The position numbers and the translations under genes were made by a program. The notes beneath the pieces are model-generated. The model did no database searches and was not told the origin of the DNA. It saw nothing but the letters and a program-made list of their open reading frames with translations. Source: Sinonovacula constricta (taxonomy: Eukaryota; Mollusca; Bivalvia; Cardiida; Solecurtidae). From it: DNA of 64,000 bases. This document shows positions 11,883-29,329 of this stretch, in pieces; positions within the stretch are counted from its first letter, which is position 1; every line of letters begins with the position of its first letter. The stretch covers positions 64,585,256 to 64,649,255 of the forward strand of contig CM017561.1 in NCBI GenBank assembly GCA_007844125.1. The letters run 5' to 3'.

Positions 11883-12019
11883 CTTTCATTGAACATTTTC
11901 AAAATGCAGAACCTTCAGATGATTCATTACTTAACAGTAAAACAGTTGCTCAAGTAGATCAGTTGCCTTAGATCTGCGTTCTTCTTGTTAGCTGGATTGA
12001 TTTCTTGTGTTGTCCTGTA

Positions 12020-13334
12020 GTGCAAAAAATAAAACAAAAACACATTGTTATTGCTTAACTTAGCTATGTTACTTAAACATGTAAACTTTATTCATAGTCT
12101 AACGACAAATATTAAACAGTAACATCTGAAACACATTCGCTCTATTACAAAGAAAACCAGACTTACTTCACTTTGAAGTGAATTAGCAAGACAGGCACCA
12201 ATGCTTGACATTAAACATATTCAGTAAATTTTTCTTCTTTTTGTCTTCTCACATTACAAATATACTATTCTGGTGAAAAAATAAAACTTCCACGAACTTA
12301 TTCCAATATTAAACATTATAAAATAATGGATCACCAATCAATTGCACTTATAAAAAAAAAATGGTGTTAACACGTTCGCTGCCCAAGCCGAATGACTTAC
12401 CACTTGACTAGCTTGTTATTGACATGTAACAAACTACTGCACCTCCTTGTGGAGATCTTATTCACCCAAGGGAAAACAATTTTTTTCTTATTCATTTTTT
12501 TAAAAACAGAAAATTATGTTTTTTTCTGTTTCAAGATTGTAAGAGTGTTTTGCTGACTCAACATTCCGCTTGATTTTAAGTTAAAGCAGTAAATGGAACA
12601 TTGTATTTCTGCCACTTTTATTTAATAATTAACTGAATAATAATTAATAAGTTAACTTAAAAATTAATCAAATCAAACAATTACAACATTATAATCACTA
12701 TACAATAAGACTAAATATTATTTAGATTAATTGTTTTTATGGTGAACAATTTGCAGGAAGAACTAGATGTAGCTGCTTCTGTTTTTTCAGGGTAAATAAA
12801 ACTGATGTAAAAAATAATCATAACTGAATCTATCAGAAGAGTGTTTGTTTTGTTGTCATTTTCTTGCAATAGAAGTTTGGAACAGATATTTATGTTTTAC
12901 TCTATGACTTAAAGGTCTTAAAGAGATGTTTCAACAAGTCTTGACAGACATAAAGCAAAAGCCTGTAAATAAGCATGTATATCTCTTAGTGTTAGTATGC
13001 AAAGCTATTTACATTATTACAGTATATATAATTATGACCGTTACTATAAGGTGAACTAACAGGTAGAATGTAAATGATAAGTGTATTTTTATAAACAGAT
13101 GATGTATGTACTACAAACAGGGTATAAACGTTTTCTTTTGTTAATGCTTTTGTCTTAAGGTGTTAGGCTAAACATCATAGTTCTTTCATTCATCATACAG
13201 CATTCATTTAGTGAAAACAGAAACAGCAGTTTTTGATCTCTTCTCTTTTAATTCCTTATATTTATTTCAAGTTGATTGGCAAGCATCTTTACAAAGTACA
13301 CAATGTCCCTCTGGACTAGGCATTGTAGAAAAAC
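12020..13334. other. non-coding region upstream of the zinc-finger gene
   Basis: AT-rich. It probably includes the promoter and any 5' UTR exon of the zinc-finger gene, but no TATA box or GC-rich core that I can defend. Confidence 0.4.
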
Positions 13335-13335
13335 T

Positions 13336-14216
13336 GTACTGTAAAATCTTGCTAAAGGACTACCCTGCTAAGTTGGACATTCTGCTAAGAAGGGCACCCT
13401 GATATTCCAGACACTTTTTTCCAGAACCATTTTATTATTTCTTCATTCTAATGTCCCACAACCTCAGAAAGTGGGGTACCCTGCTACCCCAGACAGTTAT
13501 TTCAGAACCAATTAACTAATTCATACCTTCCTTAATCCCCAATACATGGACCAGCACCAGCTGGTCCAGTTATTCAAGTGCAATTAATCAGTTGATCAGC
13601 CAACACCGCTTGAGTGAACAAGATTATTTGCACATTTTACGACTAACAAATAATGACATTGCAGATTCACTTACAGTAACCGTAAAGACGTCACTGGCGG
13701 TAATGTGTTTGATATTTACAAACTGATGTCGGATCATAAATTGTAACTTGTACACTAAGATCTAAGTTAAATGACTTCATCTTTTCTTAGCGTTGAGGTA
13801 GATTTCTAGAAGCAGTGAAAGTCTACACCAAAAGCAGACAGATAACATTTACCAGTTCTTCCAATAAATTATAGTCTGACACATACTGTTTAATAAATAA
13901 AATGTGCTACTGTATGTATGTGCTATCACATGAGAGAAGCAGTTTATAACATGTTCTTTTTTAAATTTCTAGATCAAATCTGAAATAAAATAACAAATAC
14001 TTAAAATGTACTTTATTTTATGTTTAAGCATATCCTTATAAAACAAATAAACTGTAACACAATAAGTACACAAAATAATTTTAATACAATATAATATTAC
14101 ACCTTTTAATAGATATAATAGCATTATATAATGAACTCACTTAGAGGACCACCTCGCTAAGTGGGTCACTTAAAAAAAGAACCACAGGTGGTCCTCTTTG
14201 AAAGATTTTATTGCAT
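13336..14216. mobile_element. non-autonomous inverted-repeat DNA element, copy B
   Basis: The left end CTGTAAAATCTTGCTAAAGG and the right end (reverse complement AATAAAATCTTTCAAAGAGG) are imperfect terminal inverted repeats, and TA precedes the left end. The interior matches copy A over about 500 bp, including GACCACCTCGCTAAG at 14150-14164 and AGGTGGTCCTC near the right end. It is more complete than copy A on the left. It carries no coding sequence and is old, with many indels. Confidence 0.65.
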
Positions 14217-15619
14217 TTTCAAAGTCCCTCTCAGCTAAACATGTAGAAAAACTGTCTTGATTAACAGCTTCTGTGGAGGGCGGGTCCAGTGTCTTGGTAA
14301 TTTTACATTAAAGTAAGTGACATATATGACACCACCTTTAATTAGCTTAAAATTAATGACTACTTATAGCATTTTTCTGGCACGTTAAATTTCCACCTTG
14401 AATAAATAATTGAACAGCCACATTTGCCAGATATAAAGTGTTTTTCTTCCTGTTAATTTGACGAAACTTGTTGCTTCAAGAAGACAATAACTAAAGCGAA
14501 GACAATGCTGAAGTTTTCTCATTGTTGTTTTAATCTTATTAAATTAGGTAAATATTTGCAAAACCTTGCATACTTACAGTTTTAATAGTGAATAAATTAC
14601 ACATTTTTGCAGATATTTCATCTCGTAATGAGAACCACTTTTTCTTTATCAGGGGAAGTAACTCAACAGAACACGAAGGCTACAACTTCCATTCTTCCTG
14701 TGACCGCATTTTTTATTTCAGGCAAACGACTGTTTATAATGGCTGAATCATGCTTGTGTATGTTATTAAAATAAGTGATCAATTTCCGTGAAATATTCAA
14801 TTAGGAAAGAATACAAAAAATAAACATTGTGAATCTTCTTATAAAAATGCATATTTTTGAACGAATTGTTTTCAAGCAAGGCATGCCATAATCAAAGAAG
14901 CCTAAATAACAACAACAACTTAAAAAAATGTAATAAATAAAATAAGAAAAGAAAATATCTTTCATGAATTGTTCTGGTGGATGGAGTCCGCGATTTTTCA
15001 AACGCAAACAAAATACCCCATTACCAATGACCTTACATTTACTAAATTTAATACTAGCTATCTCTGCAGCATTGCTCAGATAGAAAACACCTGTTTGCAA
15101 GGACAAGTGGTGATTTGTGCTTGACTGTTCACACAGATATGGGAATCAATGAACACCATTTTGCAGGACCTTCTCAGGTAACAGTGACCTATTTGGTTAT
15201 TTGGGGAAAATGTTTAGTTCAAACTATCGGATACCGTCTTCAATAAGTTTTAGGATTGTTGGCCTATGCGTTTTCTAGAAAAAGTAAAAACACAACCAAT
15301 GTGGCTACAATGGAAACGAAACCAATAGGCGGCATCGGGTCATAATGACCTCTGTCCCAATCAATCTTGAGTGGGATAATGCTTTCTCGACGTCTTCGAA
15401 TAGTTTTGTTTACTCTCGCCTTTCAACCTTTGTCAAATGGCGAGTAGGCCTACCCAATGTCATGCAAATTTCGTGTCTGGGCGGGTTGGCCAGGCTGATC
15501 TTTTTACTTCGCTGCTGTAACCTGACAGTGTTATAAGAGAGGTACATTGCTTCTACTCATATTAAATTCTGCGAGATAAGAAATCTATTGTAAATATTCT
15601 TTTACAGGGTTATAAAATA
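14217..15619. other. non-coding stretch
   Basis: No gene was recognised. The open frames at 14801-15106 and 15345-15536 have no coding features. Confidence 0.5.
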
Positions 15620-16505
15620 TATACTAAACAAGACCACCGCAAGGCGGAGCTAAATTTGACAATTTGAAACAAACTGCTGTACACTCTGATGCAATGCAGT
15701 ATGGCCAAGTTTTGGACTGCAATCAAGACTATTGCAAGAAAAATTGAAATAAAGTAGAATAACATAAAAAAATCTTTAATCTGCCAAACTGCTGTGCACT
15801 GTTGAGCAATGCACTCTGGCATGATTGCGGACTGCAATCGGAATAATTGGGAAAATAAATCAAAGGGGAATACCATCAAATATACAAAATTGTACATGAA
15901 AGAAATGGCATTTGTACATAAAGGGGCATATACTCAAAAATAAGAAGAAGAGAGTGACAGTTTGGGGGTACTGCACGCTGTTTCAATAACATCTATCCAC
16001 TTATGAAGTTTCAAATCAATAGCTTTGAAAATGTAGGAGTATGGCCCAAATATAAAGTAAGAAAATTGAACTTAGCATAATAACTTCAAAATGGCGAAGT
16101 GTACAGTGACGGTTCATATGCACTGCACTCAGTCTAAATGAGATCTATCCACCTGCGATGTTTCAAATCAATAGCTTTGATGACATTGTATTGTGCATTG
16201 CACTTTGCCTCAATAAGACCTATCTATGTATCAAGTTTCAAGACAAAAGGTTAGATAATGTAGGAGTTCTGCTCCGGACAAGAAAAATAAACAACGGGCA
16301 ATAACTCCAGCATCATGATGTGTAGAGTGACGGTTCTTGTGCACTGCACTTCGACTCAATGAGATCTATCCACCTCTGAAGGTTCAAGTGAATAGCTGTG
16401 ATAGTGTTGGAGTAATGCATCGGACAAACATCTGGACGAAGCCCGCCCGCCCGACGTTGGTGATCCCATAAAACGCCCCGTCTTCGACGGGCGTATAAAA
16501 GCCTA
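15620..16505. repeat. dispersed repeat with degenerate internal repetition
   Basis: Recurring pieces are CACTGCACT, GAGATCTATCCACCT, TTTCAAATCAATAGCTTTGA and GGGCAATAACTCCAGC, each seen two or more times at irregular spacing. The right end has CGTCTTCGACGGGCGTATAA, a small hairpin. On the reverse strand, AGTGCAGTGCACAAGAAC plus CACTCTAC at about 16330 matches the unit found at 42.6-43.0 kb, so the two regions share a repeat family. Confidence 0.55.
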
Positions 16506-17329
16506 GATTGATTTATAATGCCCATACAGATATTGCTGCTTGTTAAAAGCTAAAAAGAATATTTTATCACAGTTGTGTATCACAAAAAGCATTATACCCA
16601 AGACGTTTACCGTTAAAATGCATATACATTATAAAAAAACTTTGACAAAAATATATCATTTCCTAAGATTTTTAAAATATGTCTCTGTGTGTGTTTTCAT
16701 AGTAGAATAAGGACCAAGTGATTTTTACGTTTCTATTTTCTGAAGAGACAATTATCATACAAAGATTTAAATAAGGTGTATAGTTCTATTTGTAGCTGAG
16801 AACTATGGGTGTGATTGTGTATCTCCATGTAGCGTAGAGGTACTATTTTGTACACCTGTACAAATGGACGACCCTGTTCCCAAGCGGAAATATTTCATAG
16901 TAATGCTACTTATATAATGGTTTTAGATATACTTTATATAATACAATATAGATAAAAGAATACTAAAATGTGTTGATATCCTTTCTGATACATTTATCCT
17001 GTTGACTCTTAAAGGGCCATTAAAAATATGTTTTATAAGAAAATTCTAACAAAACATTATTTACAACAACACTCCTATCTATGCCACTATCTACCTATAT
17101 ACAGAACTAATTTCCGCGTTAAGCAGTTACTATGCATCATTAATATATGTACACAAAGTATTTATCCTATTCCCAGTAGTGGTTGGAACCTGTTTGTGCC
17201 TTGCCCATGGTGCCTGGACCCGCAACTGGGAGCATGTGTTTATCAGTCGGAAACTAAAACCATGTTAAAGATCGATGTGACCCTGGCCTCGACCCATTGA
17301 CCCCAAAACCAACAGGGCTATTATAATCT

Positions 17330-18140
17330 TTTAATCATCATGACCAATTTCCATACTAAGTTTGAGGATTTTGTGCTCTTAAGCTTTCTATATATCGATC
17401 GGAAACGGTCTTTCGACCAACATCTGCAAACAATACGGCCCTAGGGCGACAAAGATAACCATTTTGTTATCTAATTATAACAAACCACTAGATTGAATTA
17501 TATTGCTCTTTTCTGAAATAAAAATGTATTTTAATCAAAGGACAGCAACTCCATATATAGCAGCTGAAACGTTCGACATGTGATGTTTTCTACTATACTT
17601 GATCTTTTATCTAAGAGTCAACTTATCCAACTAAGCACTATTGCCTATGGCTCCGTAAACGAAAGTATGAAATAAAACACGTGTTGTTTTTAATAAAAGG
17701 GCAAGCGCTGCATTAAAAGATGGGTGAAATGTCATATTTGACGTGTATGATTTGTAAATTATTATAAATCTTTCAATAAAAATTTCATCTAATTCCAACA
17801 AGTCACAACTGAACTATTTCACTAAAAAGAAGAGTATGAAATAAGCAATGTTTTAATCAAAGGGCAATAACTCCACCAATAGAAAATATTCAGCATGCAT
17901 CATTTTGCCTTTATTATAAATCTTTGTAGAATTACAAAGTTTCTTCTAAATCTAACAAAGCCCTAATGACTTATGGCTCCAGAGAAAGGTCATGTTTTCA
18001 TTTCAAGAGACTGATTTATAACAGAAGTTGAAATGACACAACAAGCTACGTGCAGTACTTTACAATTATGATAAATCTACTAATTTTCGTCTAGATCCGA
18101 CACTATTGACTTATGGTTCCGGAAAGAAAAGTGACACGAG
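17330..18140. repeat. degenerate tandem repeat, about 161-bp period
   Basis: Similar blocks beginning AATCAAAGGACAGCAACTCC (about 17531), AATAAAAGGGCAAGCGCTGC (about 17693) and AATCAAAGGGCAATAACTCC (about 17853) recur with about 161-bp spacing. Each is followed by a TTTATTATAAATCTT-like segment and a ...TATGGCTCC block. Individual units are strongly diverged. Confidence 0.5.
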
Positions 18141-18329
18141 CGGACTAAAAGATGGACAAAACAATGTCCCTCCGCCGCACGTAGGGATAAAGAAAAATAA
18201 TAGGTATAGTATTTCTTCTGACCACTAGAGATCATGTGGGCATGCTGTACCTTGACTGGACTGTGTTGAGATGAAGAGCTTCTCAACATCCACTTTATTT
18301 GTTTTCTGAAAAACACTGCAGCGATCAAT

Positions 18330-18548
18330 AATGATCATTATAGTAACGTCCAGCTATTTGGTGGAGGAAGACCCCAAATAAATGCCTGGGTAGAATCACC
18401 AGCGCACCGCAAGTCAGCTGGATGACCTTCAAACATTAATTCTTTCTCCCCAAACGGGACTCGAACCCACGCGGTGAGAGGCTAAGAGAAGGAAGTTACA
18501 GAAGGAGTTACAAATCGACGATTCTACCACTACGCCACGTGCGCCCCT
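18330..18548 (-). repeat. tRNA-derived SINE, family 1, copy 2 (best preserved head)
   Basis: On the minus strand the head reads GGGGCGCACGTGGCGTAGTG with A box TGGCGTAGTGGT and B box GGTTCGAGTCC. The body follows with CCAGCTGACTTGCGGTGCGC and CTGGTGATTCTACCCAGG. Both internal RNA polymerase III boxes are intact, making this the best reference copy in the window. Confidence 0.85.
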
Positions 18549-18589
18549 CGAGCGGTCACTGTTGTAGCTTTTTGATGTCATCATCATCA

Positions 18590-19900
18590 TCATCGGCCTG
18601 TACACCCAGTGATGTGTAGGGCAGCAACAAAGCTCCTTCATCCCTACTTATCCTGGGCCAAGCGTGTTAAAGTACTCCAAGAGTGCTGCATCGCTTTCAT
18701 TTCGTTTTCCAACCGTCCTCCTCCATGTTGTTTTCGGTCTTCCTCTTTTCCGTTTGCCATCTGGGGTTCAGTGTAGTGCTGTTCTTATAATTGATTGGGG
18801 GTCTCTCCTGAGAACGTGTCCTATCCATTTCCATCTGCGTCTTGTTATGATGGTACCCATGTCATTCAGGATCACATCTTTTTTGATACAACACAGCTCT
18901 GGTAGAGCTCCAGCTTGGTCTTGATGCTGTACTGTGTTTATCTCCAGATGCTGTTCATTTCTCTAAATACACATCCTGGCCTTACCCAGTCTGCTGTGGA
19001 TATCTTCCTTTGTGCCGCTTTCGGGTCTGATGATGGTACCCAAATACGTGAATTTGTCTACCTGGCGTACGGTCTGTTTCATTAACTCTAACAGGGTCTG
19101 TGTTGTTCACATTCAGTGTCATTGGCTCTGTTTTCTGTGTGTTAATTCGAAGTCCAACTTGTTGTCCGAAAGTTTGTGGTCTACTGGTTTTATCCTAGAT
19201 GTCTTGGTGTTTGTGGGACAGCAGCGTTAGGTCATCTGCAAAGTTCAGGTCGTCAAGGGTTGTAAAGAGGTTCCAGCGTATTCCTCTGGGGGGTGTCCTC
19301 TGTTGTTCTCCTCATCACCCAATCGATGACCAGGTTGAAGAGAACTGCTGACATCACGCAGCCTTGCCGCACGCCTGTCTTGACTTCGTAGAATGTGTCT
19401 CTATGGTCGACAGATCATCTGAAGTTGTTGTAAAATCTCTTGATCAGGTGCACTAGTTCGGATGGAATGCCATAGTGTCACAAGATGTTCCAAAGGCTAT
19501 CTCTGCGTATGCTGTCGAACGCCTTTTAAAAGAATCCACGAAGTTCACATACAGTTGCCTCTGCCACTCTGTGCATTGCACGGTGATTTTTCTGAGGGCG
19601 AATATTTGGTCAATGCATCCTCTTTCTTTCCTAAATCCAGCCTGCTCTTTCCTGATTTTAGTAATCCACGGCGTCCGACATTTTTCTGATGAGAACTTTG
19701 GCCAAGATCTTGCTTGGCACGGACAGTAGAGTGATCTCCCCTCGTGAACTTGAATTTCACTGTCCATATTTGTAAACTCATTTTGGTGTCACAGGATCCT
19801 CTATGTTTAGCTTCTCCTGAGCTGTTCTTAAAATCTCCGGTAGCTCAGTCGGAGGATTGTCATCTTGGCCACTGTCGTCATCACGACCTTCTTCACCAAA
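18590..19900 (-). mobile_element. decayed RTE-type LINE reverse transcriptase relic
   Basis: Read on minus, fragments of a reverse transcriptase appear in order but in shifting frames: EQAGFRKERGCIDQIFALR (about 19650), LYVNFVDSF (about 19550), a distorted QGCVMS-like region (about 19350), LNFADDLTLLSHKHQD with the catalytic FADD (about 19240), and a degraded C-terminal part to about 18600. Several frameshifts and stops make it inactive. An RTE/related-LINE assignment fits the motif spacing; the exact clade is inference. Confidence 0.75.
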
Positions 19901-19949
19901 AGACAATCCAGTTTTATGGAAGCAACTTTTCACTGTTTTCTTTTTAACT

Positions 19950-20640
19950 TAACGCAGTGATGCATCACTCCAGTGTATGGACATCTAGCACAGGGACGCT
20001 TTTTGGCAGAACATCTAAACTGACAGATTGTTCATTGTCAATTCCGGAAATCAAAGAACGAAGATTCTTTTTGTAGTGTAGCTTTATGTTCTGGATAATG
20101 CCCTGGCCCAAAGGTTGCAGTTTGGCTGTGGTGCTGGCAGGTAAAAACAGCGGGCGGACATTGCTCAGACCCTTGTTTTGTGAATGAGGTGGGGCGTTGT
20201 CTAAGAGAAGTACATTTCTTGCTGTTTCATGCGCCTGTTAATGTCTTGTAGCTATTCATCAAATAACACACTGGACATCCATGCTTTTTTTACCTGCTTT
20301 TCCATGTCACTGGAAGTTTGCTAGCATTTAAATGCCTAAAACATCATGGTACAGCAGCGTTTCCTATGATCAAACTCTTTTCAAAGTCACCCACAGCATT
20401 TGAATACAATTTTACAGTTAACCTATCTTTTAACTTTTTCCCACCTTTAAAGTCCTTTCCACGAACTGAAAGTGACTTATCCGGTCCTACTTTAAAGAAC
20501 AGACCAGTTTCATCCATATTGTAGATGTCACATGGTGCATATCCCAGAATCAAGTTTGGAAGTTTGCTTATCCCCTTATCAAACTGCTGACTTTTACACT
20601 GTCACTTTCTTCGCACAGATATAGATGTTATGTCGGTCCC
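19950..20640 (-). pseudogene. Tigger/pogo-type DDE transposase relic
   Basis: On minus at about 20550-20344 an open stretch carries IYNMDETGLFFKVGPDKSLS, then GGKKLKDRLTVKLYSN and KSLIIGNAAVP. These are typical of the DDE_1 catalytic domain of CENP-B/Tigger/jerky transposases, where the first catalytic Asp lies in NMDETGLF. Downstream the frame is broken by stops and shifts, with recognisable residue clusters to about 20000 (for example GPGHYPEHKATLQK). N-terminal HTH domains are not visible. It is a dead fragment. Confidence 0.75.
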
Positions 20641-22432
20641 GGGACCTCCCTAGCCACCTATGAGTATATTCATCCTAATACACATACATGCATATAGTCA
20701 ACATATACCAAGAAAGCAGGTTATTGACAAGAAGTTTGTGTCCACATGTTGATAAGTATAACCATTTACCACGTACTTTATACTTAGACTGATAGCATAA
20801 GCAGGTTTTTGTTAACTGAAACGACTGCTTTGGAACCTTACGTTGGTTTTAATGCAGGACGTGTTCCTGCTTATTCATCACTGAAGTGCAGGCGGTTCAA
20901 ATAATAGCTCTTCAGTTTCCAAGTATAAAAAATGGACTTACATAACATCGTTAAGAATTCACTAAAGTATGTACAGGCGCCGGAAAATACTTCGGGTGCT
21001 TTGTAAGTCGCTTGTTTATTTTCTTTGATAATGGAAGTGGCAAGTTTAGATACATTATGTGATGAAAATACAGCAACATTGTTACAGTTATAAGTGTTGT
21101 GACCTATTATAAGGAATATATCAGGAAAGAAAAAGCAATAACCAATACACCTTTGTCTTAAACTTTTTATTTAAAAAGTCATGTTTCATATTTCATACAA
21201 TTCTGATCTTCTCTTGTCACTATCATGTTACTGACAATAACTATTTTTTAAAAGGTTGACTTCATGCAAGAAGTCGACTTCCAGCTAAAAATTTCATTAG
21301 CAAGAAGTTTGAGATAATTACAGCTTAATTTGTAAATTTGTAAATTAGACATGTTTAAACATACTAAAAAAACACAGTATTAACATATTAATGTACAATT
21401 TGTTACCAGGAAAAGTCAACTTAAATAAATATTCACAATCATTATATACTTGTAACCCTGACCATTGTTATTGAACATTAAAGGAGACATATGGCAAGTA
21501 TTCTTGCAGCCAATAAAGAATCTTTGGAATGAATAATTTAGCACAAGAAACAGGAAATATCTGCAAAATGCACTTACTCTTCAAATATAAAAAATAAAAT
21601 AATAAATTAAATCATGTCTACAAGAAGGTTTATCTTGCAAAACATTAACCAAAAACTGACATCGATATTAAGATGAGCAAAAGAGAAAGTTCATAAATGT
21701 GTATTGTAAATTATATCTAAGTGATTGACAAGGGGATATGACAACAAGTGGAAGTGCCCTAGTAAGATGCATTCAGATATGATCTGGGAATCTCATTCAT
21801 GAATGTTTCATCCTCGAAAAAGGAAGAATAAACTTGATTCTTGAATTTGTGAACTGAGCTTGATCTTGTTTCCATTTATCGCACAAAATAGAATGGAAAC
21901 AAGTCTCTCTAGGCTGAAAGTTGTTTTGTTAAAATTGCACCTGTGTCCACATGCAACACGAAGTCAATAGTCAATACCTGAAGTGCTATAACAAATGACT
22001 AGCTTCTACTAATGGGACTATGACATACATTAAAATTAATCTATAAACTTTAGGATTAATCTTTAAATGGTTCGCTCATTAAAATTATCCTAGGTGGGCT
22101 ACACATGCAGCTAGAATAGCGTGCATGTTTTTTGTTTAATTAATTCATCATTTGGAAATGAACTAAAAATGGAAGAAAATGCTGAGATACTTATAAAAGT
22201 GAAGTGATAAAACAAAACTTGATGAATTTTACAAACAATTTTGAAAAGCCTAATTCCATCCACACATTCAATCCACAACTTGAGTTTGGTTGTGACAGTT
22301 TACAAGTTTGTGTAACTGATCCAACATATACACATTCTCAAGTCTTCTCCCTTTCTTGTACACAGTCCAGCGGCACATTCAAACACATTTTAACCATATA
22401 CCCAACAGATACACCAGTTATATTGTCACTGT
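20641..22432. other. intergenic region and probable SEC61A 3' UTR
   Basis: AT-rich. The part next to 22432 is presumably 3' UTR of SEC61A on minus. An ATTAAA variant signal lies at 22135-22140 and AATAAA at about 21169-21174. No other feature was seen. Confidence 0.5.
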
Positions 22433-27335
<4,903 letters not shown>

Positions 27336-27438
27336 TTTGTTTTTATGTTCGTTATGTCCACAAAGCAATTGTCCGTCCGGGTCCGAGCTGATTAACTATT
27401 TGCCACTGTCCTAATGCAGCATTCGAGTTGTACGTTGA

Positions 27439-27484
27439 CGGAAGTGTCAATCCAAAAGAAAGTCACGTGACCTACGACGTGGAT
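27439..27484 (-). promoter_or_regulatory. candidate SEC61A promoter elements
   Basis: About 100-150 bp upstream of the SEC61A start codon. GTCACGTGAC (27462-27471) is a perfect palindromic E-box of the USF/TFE3/TFEB type. GACGTGG (27476-27482; reverse CCACGTC) holds the ACGTG core used by XBP1/ATF6-type factors. CGGAAGTG near 27440 is ETS-like. SEC61A is an unfolded-protein-response target in other animals, so the ACGT cores are plausible, but the assignment is by motif only. Confidence 0.4.
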
Positions 27485-27499
27485 CGGAAAGCCGGCCAG

Positions 27500-28488
27500 G
27501 TTGGACAGAAAAGATAAAAACTAAAAGTTTTTCAATTTGCCACTTATATTTAAGTCTTTCTTGTAATTAAATATATTCATGAGAGCTGGAACCAATGAAG
27601 ATCGAGCGCATTAAAAAAATGAAATACGCCAACAAGGCGATCAGATTGGTTAATAAACTTTAAGAATCAGAATATAAATATTTTAACGAAAAGCCCCGAG
27701 GCATTTACAATCCGATACTTGACAGTCCGTCAATTTTTATCAGACAGCTGATCTGACTCCGACTGTGTTGCATCTTTTTATCAATGTCAAATTTCTGAAA
27801 GTACTAAATATTGTCAAAGACTTAAAAAGTAAAAGTATTTATATCTGTCTGAAAATCATGGCAAAAGTTACAAAGAAATCAAAATCTTTAAGCCATATGC
27901 ATAAAGGTTGGCGACATCAGAAAGTCGAAGTGGAAACGCCATAAAACGTGTCTTGTACATACATGTATGTCAATGTCAGAAATGCTGCGTTGTTGTTGAT
28001 GGTGTTACCGATGCATTACGTGACAACACATGGTTCATAGTTTCGTGCATTTTAAAACAAATATAGTACCGTTTATAAAACAGCGCATTCACGCTATATC
28101 TATAATCACACTTTAAAAAACAACAACGTCGACGCAGAAAACATCTTCCGGACAGAAGAATAAACAATTCAGTCGCCTTACCATTCTTTAGTTGGATTTT
28201 CATATAGATATAATTTATCTCGCGATAACGGCTATCATCCGTTAATTATATCAAAGAAAATGGTAATGATTGAATTTTAACCTACACTTCCGCTGCTGAT
28301 TCATTGATGTGGTGAGATCGAGATACTGATCAGTTGTAAACGCCAGCGGCAAAAAGCCTTCAAAATACATGTCAACAATGAAATTCACGCTCGTTTTGTA
28401 TTTATTAGACATTTTCTTTGGATTTCGGATAATAAATCACTGACTGTCTGAAAAAAAAATTGCCGAGCGGTGCTAAGATTTTTATCAA
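27500..28488. other. non-coding intergenic stretch
   Basis: Between the SEC61A 5' end and the microsatellite. No gene was recognised; composition is mixed with scattered CpG. Confidence 0.45.
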
Positions 28489-28537
28489 ATGAATGAATGA
28501 ATGAATGAATGAATGAATGAATGAATGAATGAATGAA

Positions 28538-28608
<71 letters not shown>

Positions 28609-28609
28609 A
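28489..28609. repeat. compound tetranucleotide microsatellite (TGAA)n(TAAA)n
   Basis: About 12 TGAA units pass directly into about 17 TAAA units without interruption. The long open frames over this tract are artefacts of the period. Confidence 0.95.
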
Positions 28610-29329
28610 ATAAAACAAACAAACAAATGTTTTTAAAGATATTAAAATTGTCACTGGTTTTTGTTACAAAGATCAATACTTTAACAAAATTTCTAACCTA
28701 CATTAAGTTTAAAGACTAGAACCTGGCCAGTTGTAGCAGCATACGGTGACTTTAGCAACCGATATTTGAACACAAAGTGTGTATCTTTAGATATGGTTGC
28801 ATAAGTGATGCGTTTCCTGTTTCGAAGAGTAAAGTTTGCGATTGAAATTCCTGCCAATGAGAGTCGCTTTGATATTGATATCCGGGCCGAGTTTGTATCG
28901 GCATTGGCATGTAGGTCATGGGATAGACAGGCCGAAAAACGAAACTAAACAAAAAAACAACCGCCTACCCACGACAGACTTTATATATGTTTATACATTC
29001 CACAAATTAAATAAACGAAAACAAGACACACGGACTTAAAAGCACAAACATAACACAATAAAACACGTGCATAGATGGCAACCGTTCAGTTGTGATGCTT
29101 TGTTTGATTATCTTATATCGATTTAGATCTAAGGTACAAACAGTAGATCTATGTTATATTTGGTTGCGCTAATACAAATGGGATTTTTATGCTGAGCTTG
29201 AAGCGTATTCATCTATTGAAATACATCTCAGATGAAAGACAGTCAGAGAAGTCAATATAACAGGATGCGTTTACACGGTAAATGTAACCCCAGAATAAGT
29301 GAAGACAGAAACCGAAAGTAGTGTTCATC

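Noticed and set aside
18430..18548. tRNA gene suggested by intact A and B boxes
   Set aside because: The head cannot fold into a full cloverleaf and continues into the SINE body, so it is a SINE promoter rather than a tRNA gene.
28385..28676. Several overlapping open frames on minus encoding Leu/Phe/Ile-Tyr and His-Ser-Phe repeats
   Set aside because: They are translations of the (TGAA)n(TAAA)n microsatellite.
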